A stretch of 64,000 nt of DNA from Sycon ciliatum (taxonomy: Eukaryota > Porifera > Calcarea > Leucosolenida > Sycettidae). A program made the translations under genes and the position numbers. Every line of letters starts with the position of its first letter. The stretch's first letter is position 1. Below, in pieces: positions 44,759 through 55,860 of this stretch. The DNA lies in contig NC_088643.1 of assembly GCF_964019385.1 (NCBI RefSeq), forward strand, positions 42,337,952 through 42,401,951, given 5' to 3'. The notes under the pieces were generated by a model. That model saw only the letters and a program-made list of their open reading frames with translations, was not told where the DNA came from and did no database searches.

Positions 44759-45823
44759 ACGTGTTACCCGCGGGCTGCGTGTGACTGAAACGTCATGAGT
44801 AACTGACGAGAAATGCATGCACCCTGCGGATGCTACATCCCTGCATCCATAGCACTAGTAATGGGAATAGTAGTGATGTAACTAATTCGGCCTATCTGGC
44901 TCTTCACGAATTTCTAGTGCATGTATCTGTGTACCGTGTGAGAACTGCTGCAATTTTGTCGTCAAATCCATAAAAAGAGTGACAGTGCTAAGTGGTGGTC
45001 ACCATGGTAACATAACTGTTGCATTGTATGATACTAGCGAGAGTCCATAGCCCCAAGAGTGTGCAACTCTGTACATGGGGATTCGCGCGGCGGAATTCCA
45101 ACATTATGTCAAAATGACGTACACGTTCGTTGCGCTTGTACTACGCCCTGGTTCCAAGCACCGCAGACTGAGGAGTTTTGGCCTCTGTGCCTCAGCGACA
45201 TGACGTAATGTTGGAATTCCGCCGCGCAGTGGGCCTACAGTAGCCAGACCCCAGCTGCACACTCTTGGGGTTATGGACTCTTGATACTAGTGATGTGGGT
45301 TTTCCCCGTGCTTACATGGACTCTTGATACTAGTGATGTGGGTTTTTCCCCGTGCTTACATGGACTCTTGATACTAGTGATGTGGGTTTTTCCCCGTGCT
45401 TACATGGACTCTTGATACTAGTGATGTGGGTTTTTCCCCGTGCTTACACGCACAGGTTGTACGTTTGTCAGTGATCTCATCTGGAATAATGTCTTCTACG
45501 GACATGTGTGTGCTGCCTCAAGCCGACAAAGTCTCTACCCAAGCTGATTGGATCCTGCCTGGACCCTTTCCAGTAGGAGAACACAAGTCGGCAAGCGTTC
45601 AAATTGAAGGTATTTCCCTCATGTCTAAAGAATACTGCTTTTAATTATGAAGCAAGAACGCAGACTCCCCCCCCCCCCCCCCCCCCCGCATTACTTGTAT
45701 CATTGCATCCTACTTCCTTTAGGAAGGCATTATCCACCTCAGAAATGTTACAAATGGCAAGGATTTCACTGTGAATTTTTTCAATTTTTTACCCTCAACG
45801 GGGCACAGAACAGAAATGTTTGA
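43790..45823 (+). CDS. Probable multi-exon gene of unknown function
   Basis: I do not recognise the product. The best-supported part is four exons in consistent phase: 44376-44518 (acceptor CAACAG, donor GTGTGT; contains LEQTFLCSSHLMKNDNKKDF), 44583-44635 (NERTEALFDATDLKANS, donor GTAAGT), 45456-45609 (acceptor CACAG, donor GTATTT; contains TQADWILPGPFPVGEHK), and 45723-45823 (contains HYPPQKCYKWQGFHCEFFQF and ends at TGA). Two upstream segments are tentative: 43790-43968, with a possible start ATG at 43794 (MRQDKENKPPAEGKRR), and about 44055-44235. No membrane span is seen. The exon at 45456 follows directly on a tandem repeat derived from a MITE end. The N-terminal structure is uncertain and the model could be a decayed gene. 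Confidence 0.4.
44679..44757 (+). repeat. (GT)n microsatellite
   Basis: About 38 GT units, followed by a segment that recurs after the GT array at 47.2 kb. Confidence 0.97.
44758..44850 (+). repeat. GT-tailed dispersed repeat, copy 1
   Basis: Shares GAGTAACTGACGA, AATGCATGC and ACCCTGC-GATGC in the same order with 47263-47345; both directly follow a long (GT)n array. Confidence 0.7.
45041..45280. mobile_element. MITE of 240 bp with GAGTCCATA termini
   Basis: The terminal inverted repeats begin GAGTCCATAGCCCCAAGAGT; the subterminal arms contain GCGGCGGAATTCCAACATTA and its inverse. The interior is non-coding. It lies in an intron of the candidate gene. Confidence 0.78.
45274..45448 (+). repeat. 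43/44-bp tandem repeat, four units, overlapping a MITE end
   Basis: Units begin at 45274, 45317, 45361 and 45405 with TGGACTCTTGATACTAGTGA. The first seven bases of unit one are the terminal bases of the MITE at 45041-45280. The array ends 7 bp before the AG acceptor of the exon at 45456. Confidence 0.92.
45667..45687 (+). repeat. C homopolymer of 21 bases
   Basis: Longest of several G/C mononucleotide runs in this window (others near 5899, 6592, 7698, 11112, 11253, 11598, 29455, 31323, 50513). Confidence 0.95.
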
Positions 45824-46616
45824 CTTAAGTTCAACGCCATCACCCGACGGCCGTGAAAAAAAAACTTTCCCGTACCATGATGTACTATGCCACAATCACG
45901 TCACATGGTTCAAGTGGCCAACAGTCATAGGCCATGCCATGTGTCCCACACATATCCCTTATTCCAGGTCACAAAATACGTTATGCCTCCCAGTGACAGC
46001 ACTATTGGATGATCGTGCATTCTGCTTCGGAGTAGGAATTTAAAAAATCTGCTCCCTGTACATCGGCACGTCGCCCCTACATCCCCTGTGTCTTGTTTTG
46101 TGTTTGTCTCCACATGTCTCTTGGTAGGGCTGTGTTCCCAGTAAAAAAATGTGGTTGGTGCATTGCTGTTACTTTATGTAGTGGCTGCTCAATGCAGATA
46201 GTGTTCAACATGTGTTAGTGCACTGCAATGCACTTATTCATTTTTAAACGTGTGCTGTTTAACTAGACATGGTGTGTCGGCTGTACGGCTGTTTCCAGAC
46301 TGCATTAATCTATTTTATACCTTGTTCGCCTTCCGCTGCCAATACATTTCTGCCATTATATTGGCCTCTCCTGATTCCTGATTGTATGGCTTTCCAGCAC
46401 TTTTAATGCTATAATTATGATTGATGATTGATGGTACTCAAACTGTATCATTATAAACTACTAGTATGTGAGGATGAACTCGTTTGGCGTACGTTCACCC
46501 CCAGCTATGACTACTAGTAACTGCTGTGATTCCTGCCCTCATGCTCCAAAGTACTAATCATATTCCGCCATGATTCCGGTAATGTTCAGGTCAGCGCTCG
46601 CGATGAATTTCATCTT

Positions 46617-46620
46617 GTGC

Positions 46621-46651
<31 letters not shown>

Positions 46652-46715
46652 TATGTGCGTGTGTGTGTGTGCGTGTGTGTGTACGTGTGTGTGTGTGTGT
46701 ATGTGTGTGTGTCTC
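46617..46715 (+). repeat. (GC)n/(GT)n microsatellite
   Basis: Alternating GC run leading into GT repeats. Confidence 0.95.
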
Positions 46716-46756
46716 TATCTGTGTGTTTAATTGCTGTACATTGCCCCGGATCAGAT

Positions 46757-46836
46757 ATACAAGATGGGATCAGCATGGAGCTGTACCTTAACTTGAGTGG
46801 CAGTGACGAAATTAGCCTGGGTGATCTATATATAGG
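46757..46836 (+). CDS. Possible isolated exon
   Basis: An open segment, ISMELYLNLSGSDEISLGDL, between a CAG and a GTAAG donor-like site near 46836. It could belong to a further gene downstream of 45.8 kb; no family recognised. Confidence 0.2.
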
Positions 46837-47168
46837 TAAGTTCTTGCCATACTCATGATAAGTATCTGTTGACAAGCGGTGGGGTATTGAAGCAGCCTGT
46901 ACGCACTTTGACGTCATTGCAGGATTCTAACAACAGTTTCCCTGGGTATATATGGAAGACACGTATTTATTTATAAGATGAGGTGTGAACGAGGAAGCAG
47001 GGTGCATGTACATATAGGTGATGATGATGGCACAATGTGTGCCGATTGTTGATGGCTGGGTTCTCTATTGCTATTATACATCTCAATTCTCTTGTGGTTC
47101 TCAGTCTTGTGGTTGGCAATGATCCTTATGTCTCCGTTCCATCCTTATGTCGGCAGTTTGTGTTTGTT

Positions 47169-47172
<4 letters not shown>

Positions 47173-47262
<90 letters not shown>
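47173..47262 (+). repeat. (GT)n microsatellite
   Basis: About 44 GT units with one GTAT interruption. Confidence 0.97.
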
Positions 47263-47264
<2 letters not shown>

Positions 47265-47345
47265 GAGGTGTCACCTGCAGGCTGACTGAAACGGCACGAG
47301 TAACTGACGAGGAATGCATGCCACCCTGCAGATGCCGCAGGCAAT
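47263..47345 (+). repeat. GT-tailed dispersed repeat, copy 2
   Basis: Second copy of the sequence at 44758-44850, again directly after a GT array. Confidence 0.7.
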
Positions 47346-48196
47346 CATAGTGAAATGCATAGCACATAATAATCGCATGGGTTGCTGCTAGTGCTGTCGG
47401 AGTCGCAACTGATACTGTCGTCAGAGTTACAACTGCATCTTGTTACATAATTCTCTATTCCAGTTTCTTGTGGCTTTCCAGATTCGGAGATTCAGCCAAG
47501 GATGCTTTCTTCAATAAATTGATGTTCTTAGCACAATGGTTGTATACTAATAGTGATCGAGCTTTTCTCATGGCAAAATCCCTTACATTCGTCACGTGAT
47601 TAGGTCTGAATTGTTGTTCAAGTGACCCTGTCTGCCTGCCACATGCACACTTCTTGGTCTTTGTTCTTATATTTCATCATCTCTGGTATGGGAATTAGCA
47701 TCATGGATTTCTGTGCAGTTTTTTTATTTGGAATTTTTTTGGACCGAGCATGGAATCCCGCAGGAAACGACTGTCGTTGAATATCTGATTCTGTTGCCAG
47801 CATGCTAATATCTTCAATGTGCGTTTTTTGCATGTGCATTTGTAATTATGTAAACAAAGGTGCCACAGTTCAAGTGACATGTCGCAATATTCTGAAGAAG
47901 AGTCGAGGCTTCTTGCAACTTCATCTCTGAAATAAGGAATTCGTACTCATTGTTCCTATTACCTGATGATGGCCAAGCGCTGAAACATTGTAAAACAAAG
48001 TAACTGGTTCGGATGTGCAGTGCTATGGGAATGGGGTCAAATTCCCTATTTCAGAAGTTGTATGTTGTTGTCTGAACATTATTTGGATTGCAATTATCTT
48101 GTACCAGTAGACATCTACTAGTGCATTCTGTAGATAGCTAAGACCTCCATCCTTTACCCAACACCAAATACATACAAGGAGCTATCAGAAATAGTT
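47346..48196. other. Gene-free stretch with a hammerhead-core-like motif
   Basis: CTGATGA at 47964-47970 and GAAA at 47983-47986 have the order of a hammerhead core. Otherwise nothing recognised. Confidence 0.3.
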
Positions 48197-49906
48197 TTAA
48201 CCCTAGAACTACCAACATTTCAACTACCCTAGAAGTACCGGAGGCATCATAATTATGACTCCACTGGACTTAAACATACCTGCTTGGAATTATTTTCGGC
48301 AATATGTGCAGAAACAGAAATCCTTGGGGTAAAAGGTACCTTTTAAAAGGAAGAACCAATGGCAGGTGCACTATCTTGGAGACCAGCAGCTGGCATTGCG
48401 CGCAGCGAAAGGGCGACCTCTCGTCAGTTTACGGAAAAATAAAAGAGCATTTGCTTGCCATGCTCATCCTGCAAACTCTACATTTAAGTCCATTACCCCG
48501 GAAATGGCTGCTGCTGGGCCAACCTGCTGGATTTTTCTCAGCCAGGTTGGTCATTCTTTGACTACTGTGATAAATACATTTACGAGCGAAAGGAGAACGT
48601 GGTGTCGCGACTCATAGCAAACGAATAATTTCCGTTCGACGTCGTGTCCGGAGACCATCTTCGTGATCAACCCTCAAGTAGCAGAGTAGTTCCTGGAAAC
48701 TATTTTTAGGGATTTTACTTGATTATATGGCGTCCATTCCTATCCAGCCGAAGGGCCGTCGGCACATTATTGCGGGTACAAAGGACGCCTCTTGCGTAAA
48801 TTTGCGAAACCAATGCCATGATATTGCCTTCACTCAAAGTAGAGTCCTCTCCAATTTTCTGTTTTCCCTCCTACCTTGTGCACTTGATCATGACATGGAT
48901 CATATTCCGGTCATTAACTGCAAATAATGCATCTGCCCCATCTTCAAAATTGTGAATATCTCGGAAAAGACTGCAAACTTCGGTAGCAACAACCGGTTGC
49001 GCGCGTTCGCGCTTGCTTGGTGCAACACATTTTCCACTATCTACCAATTTTGCCAGAGAACATGAAGGAAATCCTGCCCGAGTTTTGGAGATTGATGTTC
49101 TGTTATGTGTATGGCTCCATAGCTTTATCACCACCATTATCCTCTTGCTCCCTTGACTCCGGTTCCGTATCAGACTGATCGAGAAGCCGGAGCAATTAGT
49201 ATTCATTCATCTTCATCTGGAGCATATAACTATGTGTCTCTGTGTTCGGTCACTTCTAATTGCTCGCGCACAATGCTCCAGGCACTCTCCTCGCATTTAT
49301 CCCCAAACTCCTGCCCAAAAATTTCAAAATCAAATGAAATGATAAATTATATCGGCAGCGACACTGCGCCTACTGAACATGGCTTCCGCCAGACCAACGT
49401 AAACTCAAAGGACGTTACTAGATTGTTATAACTGCCCTGGCACTTCATATCGTTCTATGCTGCAGATGACATAACAATGTGGATCACTTTCCAAACTTAG
49501 GACAAACAAATTTTTCTGTTTCGCAGGATTCGAGATTACGATATTGACCATAACGATACGTGAAATGTGCATATTAGCATGTCCATATGTACAAATCACC
49601 ACCTTCATGGTCCCCAATCTCCTTGCTCCCAAATGTATTCCTCTTCACGTTATTCACGTGTGGTTCTAAGCCAAATTCGCCCTTTTATTGATGCCTATGG
49701 TATGTGAAGTCATATGATGCCGCGCGGTAGTTCTAGGTAGCACCCCCTGGCATTTCGGAACTGTACTAAATTTTTGAAAACACAACCCACTGCAAAATAA
49801 ATAAAAGTCACAAAATTTGGGGAGATTCAAAGCCCCCATATAACAGCAATCCCATTTTGAAATTCGCAAATGCATCATATGATGCCTCCGGTACTTCTAG
49901 GGTTAA
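48197..49906. mobile_element. piggyBac-like non-autonomous element
   Basis: TTAACCCTAGAA at the left and TTCTAGGGTTAA at the right match the TTAA target and CCCTAGAA terminus typical of piggyBac. Subterminal GTACCGGAGGCATCAT motifs are inverted at the two ends, with another copy near 49706. A minus-strand acidic segment (about 49190-49130, SDTEPESREQEDNGGD) could be a piece of a transposase N-terminus, but no catalytic core is present in 1.7 kb. Confidence 0.65.
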
Positions 49907-49930
49907 ACTGGTCAGTCCATGCGGTGAGCT

Positions 49931-50281
49931 GTGAAGCTTCATTTTTCACATTTTTTCGCCAAAAATATGAACTCCTCCATCCTCATGGCTAAAATTATCA
50001 AAGGAGGCTTTGGTGCTGAGTCCAATTGTGTAAGTCCGGAGATCGAGGTCGGAGCCAAGGTTCTCGAGGATGACATAATCTTCTTGCCAAAACAATGTGA
50101 TGACATAATGTGTGAAGTGATCGGGCCCTGGCAATGTATGGCCGTTACAGTAGACCTGCTATGTGCTGGCAGCAGCAATGACAACTTTCGGGTGACTGGT
50201 TTCCTGCCCAGCCTTGCTGCCAGTCCCTCAAACCTTGATACGGGACACTGCGGCAGGGCATGCGGCACTTTCTTTGACTAA
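49931..50281 (+). CDS. Unrecognised ORF of 116 codons
   Basis: A single ATG-to-stop frame; the opposite strand is also open over the same stretch. No motifs, no obvious promoter or splice sites. It may be chance or part of a degraded gene. Confidence 0.15.
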   Translation: MKLHFSHFFAKNMNSSILMAKIIKGGFGAESNCVSPEIEVGAKVLEDDIIFLPKQCDDIMCEVIGPWQCMAVTVDLLCAGSSNDNFRVTGFLPSLAASPSNLDTGHCGRACGTFFD

Positions 50282-51817
50282 GGTCATCCGTCACCTTCTC
50301 ACTGTTACACCCAGGTCATTTAGACATGCACAGGTGTTCACAATCAAAGACAGTGGTATGCAGTATTCATAGCATGAATTGTTTGCCAGAATTATCATCT
50401 TTCAGGCCCCCATGTCAAGAGCAGCTGCTCCATTGAACTTAGGAGCTTCGTCATTGGACCCTGCAGGGCAATACTCATCAGGTTAACCAGGAAATGGTTT
50501 TTTGGTGAAGCACCCCCCCCCCCCCCTCCCCCCTCCCCCCTCTCAATGGTAAAGAGTGCCAAATATGGCATACATGCACATGAAGTACTGAAGTGCATGT
50601 GAGAGAGTGCTCTACAGTGCAAGGTCTAGGCTCTAGGACAATTAAAGAGGTGATCCACACAGCCAGGACAGAGAAAACATCCAGGAACTGTTGGATTTCT
50701 GATGACAGTGGAAGCCCGAGAAAGGCTCAGATTTTAAAGTTTTTAGCACATATTTCAAGTCCTCACACCTTGCAGCACTACTCTAGTGCCAGTTATGCGG
50801 CCCCTATTCCCTGGCCACAGGAAGGTGAAATAAATAAATAATGGGCTTGCCCGTAAACATCACACCACTCTTTGAATAAGAGAGCCTTATAGATGTACCA
50901 CAAGCACAGCGGCTATGTAGTGCAGTCCCCATCAAAAGCAAACCGACCACACCACAACACGCAATCATTATCGAGTGAACACAACCGTATTGTGTTGACA
51001 CAGACTACTTTCGGTGTTATTCTAGATCCGAGACTTCGCTTATCTCAAGTAATTGTATAAGCAAAGCAGAAGGTATGAGCGGAAGCAGAGGTATTGCCAG
51101 AGAGAACAGTGACAACAGTGAAGGATAGGTAACAAATAGTCACATGAGAGACTTGGCGAATACGCTGACAGCGCCCAATTGCTACTTACACTATTCTCCT
51201 GGGTAAACTAATAATTATTAAGCACCATGCAAACATCAACCCTTGATCTATTCCTGCCCAGATGTTGGGAATATATAGGGGTATGACTATGGGCATGGGC
51301 ATGTTGACAACCTCGGAGTCAGATAATGAGGCACACTGTATTTTGATCCCTGGTGAAGAGGCAAGAATCGCTGAACTGTACCATACAAGGGCTTAAAAGC
51401 CAATGAAAACATTCATACTCGGACTCGAGTGCTGGAATATGCACCCTACGTGCTTCACGCACCAGGTTCTGAATCCACATCTGTGTCCTCAAATGCTTCA
51501 TACTCATGGTTGATTCCATACACTAACATGTGCACTCGCACTCATGCCCAATTTCATCCATGGACCTGTGCTGCTCGCTGCGCGCCCTCCGGCCGCTTTG
51601 AAAGGTCTTTTATATCTTTTCGAGACCGTTTTCACGGTATCTCTTCATGCCCAGCTTTGCTGTATTCAAAGCATTGCTTAGTACAAATCCATGTCAGTAC
51701 ATTCATTTCCTTTTCCTGAAATCTTCAATACCTTTTCTGCGGTATCATTTTCATGCCCACTCAGAAGTGCGGCTTAGTACAGACCCATATCAGTATGACA
51801 ATCATACTGATATTTTA
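50282..51817. other. Mostly gene-free stretch
   Basis: A poly-C/CCCCCCT tract at about 50513-50542. A minus-strand frame near 50480-50400 (PDEYCPAGSNDEAPKFNGAA then stop) looks weakly exon-like but is isolated. Confidence 0.35.
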
Positions 51818-52446
51818 AGATTGATTCAAATGGCGGTAGATCCACACCCGGCAATATGGCGGTAAATACACGCCTGCCCACACACGTTCTCTAGGCTGCA
51901 AATTTATTCTGGCACAGAGCTCTCCTTCTCACCACCACCACCATCAGTTCGCGCCTAGTCGATGCATGGCTGGTGGCATCCAAAATGGCAGGCTGGTACA
52001 TCAGGTAGCGCATGGCACATAGCAGATGACACAGCAACGACATAGCTCGATTGCAACGTACGTTTCGTCCCCGCTGGACCCATCAGGCAATCTTCCTCTT
52101 GGCTGTCATCACACGGAGCTTGACTCGGGAGAATGAAGTTGAAGACACCAATGCAGTGGCATGTATGGTTATATTAAGTTAACGTAGCTCGCAATAGAGC
52201 TATGTCGTCGCTCTGCCATCTGCTATGTGCCATGCGCTCCCCGGATGTACCAGCCTGCAATGTCAGATACCACCAGCCATGCATCGACTACGCGCCAGGC
52301 GCGAAATGATGGTGGTGGTGGTGGTGGTGATGGTGAGAAGGAGAGCTCTGTGCCAGAATAACTTTTCAGCCTAGAGAGCGTATGTGGGCAGGCGTGTATT
52401 TACTGCCATATTGCCGGGTGGGTGTTTACCACCACTTGAATCAACC
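51818..52446. mobile_element. Large foldback element, arms of about 230 bp
   Basis: 51821-52054 is mirrored by about 52190-52446 with scattered mismatches and an expanded GGT/CCA run in one arm (ACCACCACCACCATCA against GATGGTGGTGGTGG). The loop is about 140 bp. No coding capacity. Confidence 0.82.
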
Positions 52447-53120
52447 ATAAGTAAAGATGGGTTGGTGTCTTCAACTTCATACTGATATGGTGGTTTATAC
52501 CCAAACCTTCATTTTCTCACAAAACAACAGTGGAATGCAACATTTCACCAGCAAGAGAAGGTCCAGTTTAAACTCTGATCCCGGGAAGCATGCCATTACA
52601 GGTTTTTTTTAGATAGATGCAATGGTCATGCACTCCCATTGGGTCATGTACCCAGCTGGGAGGACTTGCTGATTCGCGTCATGGCCGAGGCTACATGTCA
52701 CGTTGAATGCCTAAGATGATATTCCATGTGCTATACACCGGCAATCATGTAATGACCCCAGGACGTATTAAAACTAGTGAAAGAAATTTGAAATTAACTT
52801 AATAGAGCAAGATTAGCACCTAAGTAAAATCTACAGGTCTAGCGCTCATGTATCCATAAGAATTAAAGAGCATTGTGACACATGTATGCGTCAATGTTGC
52901 TTTTACTACCGTTCCTCCATGAACAATGCATTGTTCGTGTGGAACGAGGGTGGATTTGCTGCCATTCAAACCATGACCAGCCGCATGATGCAAGCTAATG
53001 CACGGGGAGTCTCAGTCGGAGAGTCTCGGTCGGAGAGTCTCGGTAACAACACCCCAAGCGCATGGGTAGCACACCAGACGGTAGCACATTTGCCTTGTCT
53101 CGCCCAACACAGTGCAGCAT
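52447..53120. other. Gene-free stretch
   Basis: A small tandem, GGAGAGTCTCGGTC, recurs at about 53015-53045. No gene model. Confidence 0.4.
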
Positions 53121-53123
53121 GTG

Positions 53124-55112
53124 TTACCTGTTCGTCACAACCGTGCACGGTCGACACGCGGAATTATTCCGCCTGGGTTCTGGTGCTGCAGCGGGGGGAC
53201 GGCTGCCAGGACTGGTTGTCGTAGAGCAAGTGTCGTCGACTGATTTCCGATGTGCCATCTCTGCAGGCTTGTCCTTGGAGGTCAGGAATACAGCCTGGCA
53301 CGCTTGAGTTTGAAATCCAGCACCTGCTGCAAGAATGGTCTGTTGAATTGTTTTAAAAACAGAGAGCATACAGGGCACAATCCTAACCCTATCCACCAAT
53401 AGATTATGTGCCATGTACATTGAATGTGATGCGGACATTTTTGCACCAGTGTGAGTTCACGGTTTGCAAAACCCTAGCAGATTGGAGACGTTTTCAAATT
53501 GCCCCCACTATGGCAGTATAAACAGTACACATTGATATCAAATTCCAGTTTTTAGCACCACTTAACTTCAACACTCACCCTGCAAAAGTAGAGAATGTTT
53601 CTCATGCGTCCAGGTTCCAGGTTTACAGTTTGGCACCCATCAGAAGGCAACGATGCACAACTAACTATGACAGTAAACTTCTTGCACCTGTATTCTGGAA
53701 TCGCTTTCGCAGAATGCATACTTCCCTCGCCACATGCAGCACACAGAAGTCAGTCAAGCATGCCATCTCGTATCTTCTTTTCCACTCAGTGCAGTTTGGA
53801 TCAACTGTACAGATGTGATTCGGCTAACAACTTACCGACTCGACCATCCTCCGCTTGTCTTCTGTGTCCAGGCTGGGTAGGGGCACTGTGTCGGAGCTCA
53901 GGGCCGCGTCAGGATCTAGCGTGACATGTGTCAACACTGATTGATCAACCAGGATGGTGATATGGAAGTTCTCCTCACTGAAACCAGGACAGCAAAGGAC
54001 ATGATCGGAAAGTTTGGTTGCACACGGTTGCAATGATATCACGCTGACAGAGGCAAACATGGAACATAGGGACGTAGGGAGGTATTCCAGGGTGGTTCTT
54101 TCAGCCCTTAGTGTAGTACCACTGCGGGGCCCTTCCCTAGTAAAGACAATTTGCAATTAAAAAGCCAAACATCACTCCATTTCATTAAGTGGGCAACCAG
54201 GGTAAGAAGAACTGAGGCCAATGCCTCAGTGCCCTTAGTGACCATAGGATGTCTGACATTCCTGCATTATACGCAGTATCTGTTGAACCATAGACTTGGA
54301 CAGTATAGGTAGTACCTTCCCCTCCTCACGATTCTTTTAGGAATGAGCTAATATGTCTGAGGCCAGAGTAATGAGTCAAACTATGGCAATGACACGACAC
54401 ACTGCTGGAGAATGAGAAGGCGATGTGGCCGCATACATGTTTCTTGTGAAGCCGCAGTGAACCAAGTTGAGAAGGGATGGTTTCTTGGATCTTGGATGAG
54501 ACACGGGAGCTGTTTGTTTGATGCTACAGATTTTTTAAGTGGAATATGCTTCCTCTCATAGTAGGCTCATACACATGATGAGAATCACACACCTCCCCCT
54601 CAGTCTTAGAAGCATTCATGTACTCATGTGGTGTGCCAACCTTGGGGAAAATTGTCATGATGAAACTTTTCTCTCTGAAAATTCTACTTTGAGAGCCAAG
54701 CTAAGAATGCATGGATGCAATGTCATGCTGATATGACTCCACTGGCTCGGTAGACTTACGGCAGAATGATTGGCACCTCGAATGTACAACACGGCCGCAC
54801 ATCGCAGAGGCGTATTCTCCAGACTGAGTTTAAAGAGCACCGGTGAATACTGTGTGGAGCGCTGCTTCTCAAAGTGATATCAAACCTATGCTTCTCACCA
54901 GCTCTGAGGAACTGCGATGGCGGCGGGAAGCGAGTGAAGTGCAGTTTACGACTGCTTTCGTCGAGCAGAACACCACTGAGGCCAGCGGTAAGAATCAGCA
55001 AGGCTCTTCCATTTCTAAAACCGCGTTTTAATGTCAGCCCAACAAGAACGTCTTGCACGGCACAGAACATGAACAAGAAGAACAGCAACACACCCAGGTT
55101 ATTCACTGCAGC
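53124..55112 (-). CDS. Possible multi-exon membrane or secreted protein gene, unrecognised
   Basis: Exon-like minus-strand segments: about 55112-54767 (acceptor CTGCAG; hydrophobic VLLFFLFMFCAVQDVLVGL, then basic and polar sequence; GTAAGT after the final codons), about 54137-53837 (acceptor ACTAG, donor GTAAGT; contains CCPGFSEENFHITILVDQSV) and about 53330-53124 (acceptor CAG, donor GTAACA). Together they suggest an N-terminal signal or anchor and lumenal domains. Joining phases could not be made fully consistent, and a second frame within 54880-54767 (KLSLENTPLRCAAVLYIRGA) also looks coding. No family assigned. Confidence 0.28.
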
Positions 55113-55526
55113 AGCCGGTGTGGTATTTCAATGGCAGGGCAGGTACATGAGAGCAGCGGAGACAGCACAGCCATAGCCCAGGAGCACCTCTACACACCTC
55201 TACACATAGTGAGGTAGATGGCGGAAGGACATTAGCCGACATCGGTTTGACCATTGCACATACACGTACAATATTTCCCCGAAAGTAAGTCGCAACTGTT
55301 TACACTAAACTTCAAGAGCAAAGAAGGGGGAGTGACTTGATACTAGCTTCTGCAGGCGCTAGCCAACCACATGCAACCGGATACGACGAAGCATTTTGTA
55401 CACATTTTTACCAGTTTGTACACAAAATCATGCACCGGTATACGGATCGCGAGGTCCGGTTATGTTGTATGCATAACATATGCTGCACATCGGTAACCAG
55501 CGATTTTCTTCCGGATGGCGAGGGAT

Positions 55527-55595
55527 CCGGATAAACGAGGACCGGATAAACGAGGACCGGATAAACGAGGACCGGATAAACGAGGTCTGCCTGTA
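55527..55595 (+). repeat. 15-bp tandem at a pogo/Tigger-like MITE end
   Basis: Four units of CCGGATAAACGAGGA, ending in GGTCTGCCTG followed by TA. This is the common inner sequence and terminus of Tigger-like TIRs. The partner end was not found, so it may be a solo end or a larger degraded element. Confidence 0.6.
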
Positions 55596-55735
55596 ACCCC
55601 TAACACCTAACAGTACTGTACAGGTCTACTGGTCTACAGAACAAAAGAACTCTTGAGTCTTGTTTGCTTAGGCACTAAACATAATACAATCATGTAATAT
55701 TATCCTTACACGCACATGCATACACAGACACTGAC

Positions 55736-55811
55736 ACACACAGACACACACACACACACACCAAATGCACACACGCACACACACACACACACACACAAAC
55801 ACAAACGCACG

Positions 55812-55860
<49 letters not shown>
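55736..55860 (+). repeat. (AC)n microsatellite
   Basis: Imperfect AC repeats with a GCGC island. Confidence 0.97.
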
